Source: DASXAI01 sp963728985
GTDB taxonomy: Bacteria > Actinomycetota > Acidimicrobiia > Acidimicrobiales > Ilumatobacteraceae
NCBI GenBank assembly: GCA_963728985.1
Contig: CAVSME010000003.1
Coordinates: forward strand, 1,302,001-1,366,000
Direction: 5' to 3'
Length of the DNA: 64,000 nucleotides
The notes under the pieces are model-generated. The model did not search any database and was not told the origin of the DNA. It was given only the letters and a program-made list of their open reading frames with translations. Positions within the stretch are counted from its first letter, which is position 1, and each line of letters opens with the position of its first letter. The position numbers and the translations under genes were made by a program. Below, piece after piece: positions 36,823 through 45,025 of this stretch.

Positions 36823-37985
36823 TCATCTTCCAGGATAGGGCTGGCCAAGTTGTCGAGCTGCTCGTTCGCCGATCTTGGCGGTGACCGTTCGAACGGACTC
36901 GGGCAGCGCGTGGGCGTAGGTTCGCATCAGCATGTCGGGGCTGTGGCCCAGGAGATCCGCGGCGGCGCGGATCTCGCCGATGTCGCCGGCGTGGCGGACC
37001 ATGTGCGTCGCTGCGGTGTGTCGGAGGCCGTGCGACGTGAGACGCGGCACTCCCGCCCGGGCCACGAGCCGGTCGAGGGTTTGGTCGAAGTTGCCTGGTG
37101 ACACCGGCGTGCCGGTCCTCGTAGCGACGACGAGGTCGTTGTCGACCCACCCGTGCCCAGCCGCCAACCGTTCTTCGGCCTGGAACCGGCGGTGCCCGAG
37201 GAGTGCCTGGGCCATCGTCGGGATCGATCGGGATGGTCCGGCGCGACCGGGCGTTCTTCCCGGCGCTCCACTCGGGCCGGCCGCGGACCTCGACCAAAGC
37301 TCGCTCGACTCGGACCGTTCCCTTCTTGAGGTCGACCGCTGACCAGCGCACGGCCAGCACTTCGCTCCGACGCAGCCCGTAGAGGACCGCCAGGCGAAGG
37401 GGCGCCTCCCAGCGGTGGCCGGCGATCGCGACGAGGAACCGGTGAAGCTCGTCTTCGGTCCAGGCGTCGGCCTCGCGGTCGATGGCCGCCCTTCGTCACC
37501 TGTTTGGGCATGCCGACGCGGGCGGCTGGGCTACGGCGCAGCTCGCCGGTGGCCACGGCGTCATCGAGCGCAGCGCGCAGCACCATGCGAAGGATCTGGA
37601 TGCTCCGACGGGACAGGCGTCCACCGGCAGCGAGGCCGTCGAGCCACCGCGCCACGTCGTCGCGCTCGAGACGATCGACGCGAACGGCTCCGACGCCCGC
37701 CTTGATGTGGCCCCCCGCCCACTCGTACATGAGGCGCGTCTGGCCCGATACGTCGATCTTGCCGGCCACCCACCGGTCGACGAGATAGCCGACAGTGTCA
37801 CGATCGGACGGGAGCTCACCCGACGCCGCGAACGACGTCGCCGCCGCCTGCGCCGTTCGTCGAGAGTCGAACGTCCCGACCTGGCGCGGGCGACGTCGGC
37901 CAGTCTCCGTGTCGATCCCGTCGACACGAACCACCCACCGCTCGCGATGCCGCTGCACCGCCGGCTGACCCGTCTGTTTCCACAC
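36823..37985 (-). pseudogene. Tyrosine-type integrase of the island, frameshifted
   Basis: A GTG at 37985 follows a GGGAGGGGGG box at 37993-38002. The first frame holds the arm-binding domain (RHRERWVVRVDGIDTETGRR) and core-binding domain (YLVDRWVAGKIDVSGQTRLM through RRSIQILRMVLRAALDDAVA). After a shift near 37490 the catalytic domain begins with YGLRRSEVLAVRWSAVDLKK (first Arg). After another near 37220 it continues to HGLRHTAATHMVRHAG and LLGHSPDMLMRTYAHALPE with the His, Arg and nucleophile Tyr. It ends at 36823. Position beside the tRNA fits the enzyme that inserted the island; two frameshifts suggest it is now dead. Confidence 0.87.
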
Positions 37986-38002
37986 GATCTCGACCCCCCT
38001 CC

Positions 38003-38024
38003 CGCATACATCGTGCATACATGG
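38003..38024. repeat. 11-bp repeat pair at right island end (candidate arm site)
   Basis: CGCATACATCG and TGCATACATGG lie head to tail at 38003-38024, one mismatch each from the pair at 18817-18838. They sit about 80 bp inside the right att site and overlap the integrase leader, so they could serve both recombination and autoregulation. Confidence 0.55.
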
Positions 38025-38103
38025 GCCGAGAATGGCCGAGGGCCCCGCCCTCTCGGCGAGGCCCTCAGACAGTATCACACCAGCTAGACCGCCCGATTCG
38101 GAG

Positions 38104-38149
38104 AGCGCGCTCGGAGGGACTCGAACCCCCAACCTTCTGATCCGTAGTC
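38104..38149. repeat. att3: att copy within the intact tRNA-Arg gene
   Basis: 46 bp identical to att2. It covers the tRNA 3' end from the acceptor stem to the anticodon loop plus two flanking bases, the usual target for tyrosine integrases. Confidence 0.9.
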
Positions 38150-38178
38150 AGATGCTCTGTCCATTGAGCTACGAGCGC
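38106..38178 (-). tRNA. tRNA-Arg(ACG)
   Basis: A 73-nt cloverleaf. The acceptor stem is GCGCTCG/CGAGCGC, the D arm includes TAGCTCAATGGACAGAGCA, the anticodon stem is TCTGA/TCAGA with loop CTACGGA (anticodon ACG), and the T arm is GGGGGTTCGAGTCCCT. No CCA end is encoded. It reads CGU/CGC/CGA codons once A34 is deaminated. It is the integration target of both upstream elements and stays complete because the att core restores its 3' end. Confidence 0.95.
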
Positions 38179-38223
38179 TGGGCCGGTCGAGTCTACGGGC
38201 ACCCGCCCCTGCCGTGAAGCCGC

Positions 38224-39036
38224 TTACCGCCAGGGTGCCCAGCCCGACCGCTGGAAGATGGCGTACGCCGCCTGCGCGTTGACCGCCGGGTCGTACAGCT
38301 GCTCGGGTGAGGTGACCCCGACGCTGGCCAGCGTCTTCTTGTTCATCTTGAAGTAGATCTGGAACAGCCCGTAGCAGCACCAGTTCCGCACCGTCGGCAC
38401 CAGGTTCGACTCACGGGTGGCGATGCGCACCGCCTCGTCGGCCTCCTCGGCGGGGAAGGTCGACCGGATGATGGCCTCCACGTCGGCCTTGCTGTACGTG
38501 TTCTGCGGCGGGGCGACCGCTTCGGTGGTTGGCGGCTCGGTCGGTGCCTGGGTGGTCGGCGGAGCGGTCGTGGCGGGCGCCTTGGTGGTGCTCGGCTTCG
38601 GCGCCGCCGTCGTGGCCGCCGCCTTCTTCGCCGTCGTGGCCGGGGCCGCCGTGGTGGTGGTCGCCTTCTTCTTCGCCGTGGTCGCCGGCGGGTCGGTCGT
38701 GGCCGACGCCACCTCGGCCGCGGCCACGGTGGCCGGCGCGGCAGTCGACGGCGCCGACGACGACGAAGACGCGGGGGCCGTCGTAGACGCGGCAACGGCC
38801 GCCGGCGCCACCGTGGTCGTCGAGGACGCCACGATCAACGGATCAGCGGCGAGAGCGGCACCAGGCAGGCCTCCGGAGCGCACGACGTTGCCCTGGCTGG
38901 CCCGGATGACGAGGCCGATCGGAACGAGGACGGCGAAGCCGACGATCATGATGAGCAACCGACTGGCCAGCGGATGGTCCCGCACCCAGTCGTCCCGGCG
39001 TCTCGGGTACGAGATGCCAGGCTCGTATTCGTTCAT
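38224..39036 (-). CDS. Membrane-anchored lysozyme-like (lytic transglycosylase) protein
   Basis: 270 residues from ATG 39036. A short cytoplasmic start (MNEYEPGISYPRRRDDW) precedes one transmembrane helix (LLIMIVGFAVLVPIGLVI). A long low-complexity Thr/Ala/Pro/Lys linker covers about residues 70-185 and probably spans the wall. The C-terminal domain, about residues 190-270, is lysozyme/SLT-like: catalytic-type EAVRIATRESNLVPTVRNWC and YGLFQIYF. It probably cleaves peptidoglycan in growth or resuscitation. The linker DNA is repetitive (GCC/ACC codons). Confidence 0.8.
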   Translation of the reverse strand: MNEYEPGISYPRRRDDWVRDHPLASRLLIMIVGFAVLVPIGLVIRASQGNVVRSGGLPGAALAADPLIVASSTTTVAPAAVAASTTAPASSSSSAPSTAAPATVAAAEVASATTDPPATTAKKKATTTTAAPATTAKKAAATTAAPKPSTTKAPATTAPPTTQAPTEPPTTEAVAPPQNTYSKADVEAIIRSTFPAEEADEAVRIATRESNLVPTVRNWCCYGLFQIYFKMNKKTLASVGVTSPEQLYDPAVNAQAAYAIFQRSGWAPWR

Positions 39037-39225
39037 GGTCCCCTTCCGACCGGCGGGCCCGGGCTCCGTCGCCCTGGCCTCCTCCGATCTGCGGGGTGGC
39101 GCGCCGACACCGCGGCGATCTCCGCCCCCCACAAGCGTGGTCCGTATGTGGAAGCGGGGAAGGTCTAGCGGCTCCGTAACGAGATTGCAACCCGAAGTGT
39201 GACCGGCGTCACGCCGTAGCCGCGG

Positions 39226-39317
39226 CGGAGAGGGTGGGATTCGAACCCACGGACAAGCTCAGCGCTCGTCAACGCCTTAGCAGGGCGCCCCGTTCGACCG
39301 GACTCCGGCACCTCTCC
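39226..39317 (-). tRNA. tRNA-Ser(GCT)
   Basis: A 92-nt type II tRNA. The acceptor stem is GGAGAGG/CCTCTCC, the anticodon loop is CTGCTAA (GCT), a long variable arm follows, and the T arm is GTGGGTTCGAATCCCAC. It decodes AGU/AGC Ser codons. No CCA end is encoded. Confidence 0.95.
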
Positions 39318-39370
39318 GAGTGGACTGCGATGCTACACAGCCGTCAACGGCGACCGGTCTGGAAGGGACC

Positions 39371-39856
39371 TCAGAGGCGGCCGAGCACCGACGAGCACGA
39401 CGAGACGTCGACCCCGCCCCCGGCCTCGACGTCGAGGTTGGTGATCACGCCGTCTTCGATGATGGCGGCATAGCGCTGGGACCGCTTGCCCAGCCCGAAG
39501 CCCGCGCCGTCGAAGGCAAGGCCCATGGCCTCGGCGAAGTCGCCGTTGCCGTCGGCCAGGAGCGTCACCTTGTCGCCGACGCCCTGGTCCTTGCCCCAGG
39601 CGTCCATCACCCAGGCGTCGTTGATGGAGATGCACACGATCTTGTCGACGCCCTTGGCCTTTACGGCATCAGCGTCGGCCACGAAGCCGGGCATATGGAG
39701 CTTGGAGCAGCCCGGGGTGAAGGCACCCGGGACCGCGAACAGCACGACCTTGCCCGTGCCGAGAACGTCGCCGGTCCGCACCGCCTCCGGCATCCCGCTC
39801 GCACCCAGCGTGCGCACCTCGATGTCCGGAATCCGGTCACCAACCTTGACTGCCAT
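39371..39856 (-). CDS. Peroxiredoxin of the Prx5/type II group
   Basis: 161 residues from ATG 39856. The thioredoxin fold starts MAVKVGDRIPDIEV. The peroxidatic cysteine lies in VPGAFTPGCSKLHMPGF, the Prx5 signature with the conserved Pro, Thr and Cys. Trp and Phe residues of VMDAWGKDQGVGDKV and the conserved Arg region (KRSQRYAAII) follow. A C-terminal SSCSS may supply a resolving Cys. It reduces hydrogen and organic peroxides with a glutaredoxin- or mycoredoxin-type reductant. Confidence 0.93.
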   Translation of the reverse strand: MAVKVGDRIPDIEVRTLGASGMPEAVRTGDVLGTGKVVLFAVPGAFTPGCSKLHMPGFVADADAVKAKGVDKIVCISINDAWVMDAWGKDQGVGDKVTLLADGNGDFAEAMGLAFDGAGFGLGKRSQRYAAIIEDGVITNLDVEAGGGVDVSSCSSVLGRL

Positions 39857-39984
39857 GGGTCGCTCCCCTCGCTCCTTCGTCCGGGGGCACGCTACCGAAC
39901 CCGAGCCCCCATGCAATCGGGCGGATCCGCGTCATCGGACACGGGGAGTGACGTCATCACTGCACCAAGACACGGGAAGGGGAC

Positions 39985-41862
39985 GTGGTGGCCGAACGGA
40001 CGGTGGGTCAGACGCTCATGGATCGAGGGTTGATCACGCCGGATCAGCTGGCGTGGGCCATCGCCGCCCAGGCCCGCACGGGGTCCCGCCTCGGCGCCAT
40101 CCTGGTCGCCGCCGGCCTCGTCAAGCGGCGGGCCCTGTACGAGACGCTGGCCGCCAACTGGGACGTGCCCTTCGTCGACGTCACCCTCGAGCCCCTCGAC
40201 CCCGGCCTCCTCACCCTCGTCGACGGCCAGCGCCTCGCCCGCGAGGGGTGGCTGCCGCTGCGCCGCCTCGACGACGGCCGCGTGCTGGTGGCGTCGTGCG
40301 AGCGCCCGACCCCCGAGCGGCGGTGGGCGATCGAGACCACCGTGGGCGCGCCCATCGAACTGGCCGCCACCACCGACTGGGACATCCTCCAGGGTGTCCG
40401 CCGCGGCTACTACCCGACGGTGCAGGACCAGGCGGCGCTCGGCCTCTGGCGCCGGGCCGAGCACCAGTCAGCCCGCAAGGTCCTGACCCGCCCGCAGCAG
40501 GCGCTCGCCGGGATCACCGTCGGCGTGGTGCTCGTGGCCCTCGTGTTCGCCTTCCGCCAGACGATCGTCGTGGCCTCGGCCACCGCCAGCCTCGCCTTCC
40601 TCGCCTGCGTGCTCTTCAAGTTCGTGGTGGCCATGGCCGGCGCCCGGCACGAGAACGACCACGGCGTCACCGATGCTGATGTCGCTGCCCTGCGCGACGA
40701 CGAGCTGCCGACGTACACGATCCTCGTCCCCGTCTACAAGGAAGCGAACGTCGTCGCCGATCTCATCGGCAACCTGTCACAGCTCGACTACCCGGCCGAG
40801 AAGCTCGAGATCCTGCTGCTGCTGGAGCCCGACGACATCGAGACCATCGAGGCGGCCCGTGCTGCGCATCCGCCGGAGACGATGACGATGCTCATCGTGC
40901 CCGAGGGTGGCCCGAAGACGAAGCCCAAGGCCTGCAACGTCGGCATGTTCTTCGCCCGGGGCGACTTCCTCGTCATCTATGACGCCGAAGATCGCCCGGA
41001 ACCGGACCAGCTGAAGAAGGCGATCATCGCCTTCGAGCGCGGCGGTGAGGAGCTCGCCTGCGTGCAGGCCGCGCTGAACTATTGGAACGACGACGAGAAC
41101 GCGCTCACCCGCATGTTCACGCTGGAGTACTCCTACTGGTTCGACTACATGCTCCCGGGCCTCGACGCGATGCGCCTGCCGATCCCCCTCGGCGGCACGT
41201 CGAACCACTTCCGCACTGAGACCTTGCGGCGCCTGGGTGGCTGGGATCCCTACAACGTGACCGAAGATGCCGACCTCGGCATCCGGGCCAGTGCCCTCGG
41301 CTACCGCGTCGGCGTCGTCAACTCGACCACGTTCGAGGAAGCGAACTGCGCCACGGGGAACTGGATCCGGCAGCGCTCGCGGTGGATCAAGGGCTACCTG
41401 CAGACGCTGCTCGTCCACCTGCGCCATCCCGTGGCCCTGACGCGCGAAGCGGGCCTGCGCCAGACCGCGGCCTTCGCCCTGCTGGTCGGCGGCACCCCGC
41501 TCACGTTCCTACTCGTCCCACCGCTCTACGCGCTGTTCGTGCTGTCGCTGCTCGTGCCGGCCGCCGCGCTGTCCAGCTTCTTCCCCGGTTGGGTGCTCAC
41601 CGTGAGCCTCTTCAACCTGCTCATCGGCAACGGCCTGATGGTGTACCTGTCGATGATGGGCGCCTTCAAGCGGCGGCGCTACCAGCTGGTGCCCTGGGCG
41701 ATGCTCAACCCCGTCTACTGGATCCTTCATTCGATCGCGGCCTACAAAGCGGTATGGCAGCTGATCACCAAGCCTCACTATTGGGAGAAGACCGCACATG
41801 GCATCAGCCGCCATCACCCTGCCCCAGGCGAACCAGTGGAAGCTCGCGTCATGGCAGCGTGA
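39985..41862 (+). CDS. MshEN-GT2 membrane glycosyltransferase
   Basis: 625 residues, GTG start behind a GGGAAGGGGAC box. Residues 1-140 are an MshEN/GspE N-terminal domain (LMDRGLITPDQLAWAIAAQA, LYETLAANWDVPFVDV), a fold that binds cyclic di-GMP in several proteins. Two helices at about 170-215 lead to a GT2 catalytic domain: YTILVPVYKEANVVADLIGN, DAEDRPEP (near residue 333), TEDADLGIRA and QRSRWIKGYLQT. More helices at the C-terminus may form a channel. This layout matches processive polysaccharide synthases. It overlaps the next membrane gene by 65 bp. c-di-GMP control of an exopolysaccharide is a reasonable inference. Confidence 0.88.
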   Translation: MVAERTVGQTLMDRGLITPDQLAWAIAAQARTGSRLGAILVAAGLVKRRALYETLAANWDVPFVDVTLEPLDPGLLTLVDGQRLAREGWLPLRRLDDGRVLVASCERPTPERRWAIETTVGAPIELAATTDWDILQGVRRGYYPTVQDQAALGLWRRAEHQSARKVLTRPQQALAGITVGVVLVALVFAFRQTIVVASATASLAFLACVLFKFVVAMAGARHENDHGVTDADVAALRDDELPTYTILVPVYKEANVVADLIGNLSQLDYPAEKLEILLLLEPDDIETIEAARAAHPPETMTMLIVPEGGPKTKPKACNVGMFFARGDFLVIYDAEDRPEPDQLKKAIIAFERGGEELACVQAALNYWNDDENALTRMFTLEYSYWFDYMLPGLDAMRLPIPLGGTSNHFRTETLRRLGGWDPYNVTEDADLGIRASALGYRVGVVNSTTFEEANCATGNWIRQRSRWIKGYLQTLLVHLRHPVALTREAGLRQTAAFALLVGGTPLTFLLVPPLYALFVLSLLVPAAALSSFFPGWVLTVSLFNLLIGNGLMVYLSMMGAFKRRRYQLVPWAMLNPVYWILHSIAAYKAVWQLITKPHYWEKTAHGISRHHPAPGEPVEARVMAA

Positions 41863-42922
41863 GGCACTTCGCTGGGCGCCCCGCCTGGCGTTCGCAGCGC
41901 CGCTGGCGGTCGTGTCGATCATCGTCCACGCCCGCGGCTTCGTCAGCGCACCGAACGCCGCGCTCGAGGTCCACGGCCAGCTGGCTCGGGCCGGCGGTCC
42001 GGTAGCGCTCGGGTGGGCGTACCCGCCCATCCCGACGTTCCTGGCGTCGGTGCTCCCCGGCGGGGCGCTGGCGCTGGCGCTCGTGTCGTCGCTCCTCGCC
42101 GGTGTGGCCATGGCCAGCCTGTGGGATCGGCTGGAACGCCGCAACACGCCGCTGCCGCTGCGCGTCATGCTCCTGGCGTCGTTGGCCCTCGTGCCGCCGG
42201 TGCTCTACGGCGCGACCCAGGACCTGGCCGCGTTCGCCGGGCTCGCCTTCCTCATCGTGGCGCTCGACGGGTTCGCTCGCTTCATCGTCGACCGTGACAC
42301 GCGCGGCGGGTTCCAGGCCGGCCTGATGCTGGCCTTCGCGTTCGGCTGCGATCCTGTCGCTCTCGTGTACGCCAGCGCGCTGGCGGCGGCGGCGCCGCTG
42401 CTGGCGCGGGCCCGCTTCCGGTCCGAGCCCCACGCCGCGGTCGCCACGGCGTCGGTGCTGATCTTCCCCGTCGCCGCCGCCGCCGGGGCGTGGGCGTTCC
42501 TCGAATGGCGGTTCACGGGTAGCGCCTTCGCCGGCATCGCCGACCACGGCACGTTCTTCCAGTTCCCCGACGGGGTGCTGCACGGTCTCGTGGCCGCCGT
42601 CGGCGACACGGCATGGGCGGTGCTCCACACGCCGGTCTATCTCGCCGTCGGCGCCCTGCTGTTCCTGCGCAAGCGCATCGCCGTCGCCGGCTACGCCATC
42701 CCCCTCGCCGGGCTGGTGGTGGCCGACTGGATCGGGCTCGAGTACGCCAACGTGACGGCGTTCATGCTCCTGGCCGCGGTCGCCATCGTGACGGCGCCGC
42801 GCCGGCCCGGGCCCGCCGCCACCCGCCTCCTGATCGCTGCCGCCGCCGCCCAGATCGTGATCGGCGTCGTCGCCACCAGCCACACCGCCCAGGTCCAGCA
42901 GTTCCTCGACGTCCTGCGCTGA
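41798..42922 (+). CDS. Polytopic membrane protein, partner of the glycosyltransferase
   Basis: 374 residues with about nine hydrophobic helices and few polar loops. There is no diagnostic motif I can name; the layout resembles polyprenol-dependent GT-C-like or polymer-export membrane proteins. The 65-bp overlap with the upstream GT2 gene implies translational coupling and a joint job in polysaccharide synthesis or export. The function is otherwise unassigned. Confidence 0.7.
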   Translation: MASAAITLPQANQWKLASWQREALRWAPRLAFAAPLAVVSIIVHARGFVSAPNAALEVHGQLARAGGPVALGWAYPPIPTFLASVLPGGALALALVSSLLAGVAMASLWDRLERRNTPLPLRVMLLASLALVPPVLYGATQDLAAFAGLAFLIVALDGFARFIVDRDTRGGFQAGLMLAFAFGCDPVALVYASALAAAAPLLARARFRSEPHAAVATASVLIFPVAAAAGAWAFLEWRFTGSAFAGIADHGTFFQFPDGVLHGLVAAVGDTAWAVLHTPVYLAVGALLFLRKRIAVAGYAIPLAGLVVADWIGLEYANVTAFMLLAAVAIVTAPRRPGPAATRLLIAAAAAQIVIGVVATSHTAQVQQFLDVLR

Positions 42923-42926
42923 ATCG

Positions 42927-43478
42927 CTACTCCGCGCTGAGCGGGACGGCGGCCAGCTGATCCGCCACCGCCGCCACCATCTCCAGCGCCAGCAGCGCCG
43001 CCACCTCGCACGCCAGTGCCGCCGCCGGATCGAGGGGCCCGCCCGCATCGGTCAATGGCGCCGGATGGCGAGCGGCCACCGCCGCCGCCAAGCCCGGATG
43101 CTCCCGCACGAGCTCGTCGGCCAGCATCGGCGCGAAGCGGGCCGCCTCCAACGCGCATTGGCGCTCCAGGCGACCCACCACCCGCTCGCCGTGCGTCCCG
43201 CGCGCCGCCAGCAGGTCACCGACGCTGGCCGGTCGCTCGGCCCACGCGCCGAGGCCGGCCTCGACCTGCGGATCGGCGAGCGGGGTGAGCGGGCGTCCAT
43301 CGTCGAGGCGCCGACCGAGCGGCTCGTCGGCAGCGCTGCTCGGCGTCGGCGGGAGGGTCACGTCGCGAGCGGTCTGCACGACGAGCGCCACCCAGTGGGG
43401 CCCGCTCGTCGCCACCCGGGCCATCGCCGCTCGGTGTACGCCGTCGGCCAGCACCGTTGCACCGTCGAAGTCGTCCAT
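42927..43478 (-). CDS. Helical hypothetical protein
   Basis: 183 residues, Ala- and Leu-rich and mainly helical, without a signal peptide. Pieces such as MDDFDGATVLADGVHRAAMA and ERQCALEAARFAPMLADELV suggest a soluble helical bundle. I recognise no family. Its 3' end is 4 bp from the end of the convergent membrane gene. Confidence 0.6.
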   Translation of the reverse strand: MDDFDGATVLADGVHRAAMARVATSGPHWVALVVQTARDVTLPPTPSSAADEPLGRRLDDGRPLTPLADPQVEAGLGAWAERPASVGDLLAARGTHGERVVGRLERQCALEAARFAPMLADELVREHPGLAAAVAARHPAPLTDAGGPLDPAAALACEVAALLALEMVAAVADQLAAVPLSAE

Positions 43479-43606
43479 CTGTCTCCGGTACCCAAACCGC
43501 GTGTCGCCCCGATGAACGCCACGTAATCTCGTGGCCGCTCCAGTGAACCAGGGCCCGTTCCCAAACGTATGGGCAGGAACGTCTCGTTGAGCGAAGGGGG
43601 TGCCCG

Positions 43607-45022
43607 ATGGCCTCAGTGGTGGTGACGGGCGGCGGGCTGATCGGTCTGTCGACGGCGATGTTGTTGGCCAAGGATGGTCACGACGTGACGGTGCTGGAGC
43701 GTGATCCGAGTCCGCCGCCGGCCACGCCCACAGACGCCTGGCAATCGTGGGACCGGCGCGGCGTGAACCAGTTCCGCCTGCTCCACATGTTCCTGCCCCG
43801 GTTCCGCCAGATCGCCTCGGTCGAGCTACCCGAGGTGATCGCCGGGATGGAGGCCGCTGGCGCGTTGCGGTTCAACCCGCTGACCGAGGCGCCGGCCGAG
43901 CTCACCGGCGGGTTCCGGCCCGGCGACGAGGAGATGGAGTTGGTCACCGCCCGACGGCCGGTGGCCGAGACGGTCGTCGCCTCGGTCGCCGCCGACACCC
44001 CCGGCGTCACGGTGCGGCGCGATGTGGCCATCCGCGGCCTGCTGACCGGGACCGAGGCGGCACCCGGCGTTCCCAACGTGGTCGGGGTGGTCACCGAGGA
44101 CGGCGAGGAGATCCGCGCCGATCTCGTGATCGACGCCACCGGTCGGCGCTCGCCGCTTCCCAGCTGGCTGGCCGCCGCCGGTGCGCGAGCGCCGGTCGAG
44201 GAGCTCGACGACAGCGGCTTCGTCTACTTCGGCCGCCACTTCCGCTCCCCCGACGGCACCACCCCCGTCGCGTTCGGGCCGCTGCTGCAGCACTACGACT
44301 CGCTGTCGATGCTGACCCTGCCGGCCGACAACGGCACGTGGGGCGTGGGGCTCATCACCAGCGCGAAGGACAGCGCGCTGCGGGCGCTCAAGGACGAGCA
44401 GGTCTGGTCGACGGTGGTCAAGAGCTACCCCCTTATCGCCCACTGGCTCGACGGCGAGCCCATCGACGACCAGGTGGCGGTCATGGCCAAGCTGGAGGAC
44501 CGTCACCGCAGCTTCGTGGTCGACGGCACGCCGGTCGCGACCGGTGTGCTGGCGGTCGGTGACTCGTGGGCGTGCACGAACCCGTCCGTCGGCCGAGGCA
44601 TCTCCATCGGCCTCATCCACGCCGTCGCCCTGCGCGACGCGTTGCGGCGGGAGTCGCTCGACGATCCCGTCGGCCTCGCGCTCGCTTGGGAACAGGCCAC
44701 CCTGGCGACGGCCGAGCCCTACTTCCGTGGCACCTTGCACTTCGACCGTCACCGCCTGGCCCAGATCGAAGCGCAGATCGCCGGCGTGCCCTACGAGCCC
44801 GGCGATCCCATCTGGGACCTGAGCGAGTGCCTGGGCGCGGGCGCCGCCGCCGACCCCGATCTGCTCCGCGCCGCGTTGCGCATCGGCTCGGTGCTGGCCA
44901 CGGGCGAAGAGGTCTTCGCCGAGCCCGGCATGGTGGACAAGGCCATCGCCGTCGGCGGTCCGCTGCGGGGCGAGCCGGCGCCAGGGCCGACGCGCCAGCA
45001 ACTGCTCGCGGTGCTGGGCTGA
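43607..45022 (+). CDS. FAD-dependent monooxygenase/oxidoreductase
   Basis: 471 residues. The N-terminal dinucleotide motif GGGLIGLSTAMLLAKDGHDV ends in the Glu-containing VTVLERD strand. The second FAD motif ADLVIDATGRRSPLP and the third, GVLAVGDSWACTNPSVGRGI, complete a p-hydroxybenzoate-hydroxylase-type flavoprotein. Length fits squalene epoxidase/geranylgeranyl-reductase-like relatives. The substrate is unknown. It is followed after 3 bp by an alpha/beta hydrolase and then a TPR protein, which probably form one operon. Confidence 0.87.
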   Translation: MASVVVTGGGLIGLSTAMLLAKDGHDVTVLERDPSPPPATPTDAWQSWDRRGVNQFRLLHMFLPRFRQIASVELPEVIAGMEAAGALRFNPLTEAPAELTGGFRPGDEEMELVTARRPVAETVVASVAADTPGVTVRRDVAIRGLLTGTEAAPGVPNVVGVVTEDGEEIRADLVIDATGRRSPLPSWLAAAGARAPVEELDDSGFVYFGRHFRSPDGTTPVAFGPLLQHYDSLSMLTLPADNGTWGVGLITSAKDSALRALKDEQVWSTVVKSYPLIAHWLDGEPIDDQVAVMAKLEDRHRSFVVDGTPVATGVLAVGDSWACTNPSVGRGISIGLIHAVALRDALRRESLDDPVGLALAWEQATLATAEPYFRGTLHFDRHRLAQIEAQIAGVPYEPGDPIWDLSECLGAGAAADPDLLRAALRIGSVLATGEEVFAEPGMVDKAIAVGGPLRGEPAPGPTRQQLLAVLG

Positions 45023-45025
45023 GCG

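Larger units (their letters stand above)
18655..38149. mobile_element. Younger integrated island in tRNA-Arg(ACG), about 19.5 kb
   Basis: The island is bounded by identical 46-bp att copies (18655-18700 and 38104-38149), with the intact tRNA at the integrase end. It carries an integrase, an excisionase-like protein, a MobF relaxase-helicase and insertion sequences, the set expected of an integrative conjugative or mobilisable element. Matching 11-bp repeats lie inside both ends. Integrase, relaxase, IS transposases and HepT are frameshifted, so it is probably fixed. Cargo includes a TauE/SafE-like exporter and the protease/binding-protein/regulator trio at 25.2-31.5 kb. Confidence 0.85.

Noticed and set aside
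38700..38800. Thr/Ala-rich segment of the lysozyme-like protein as a separate repeat element
   Set aside because: It is a low-complexity wall-spanning linker within one continuous frame, common in actinobacterial wall enzymes.
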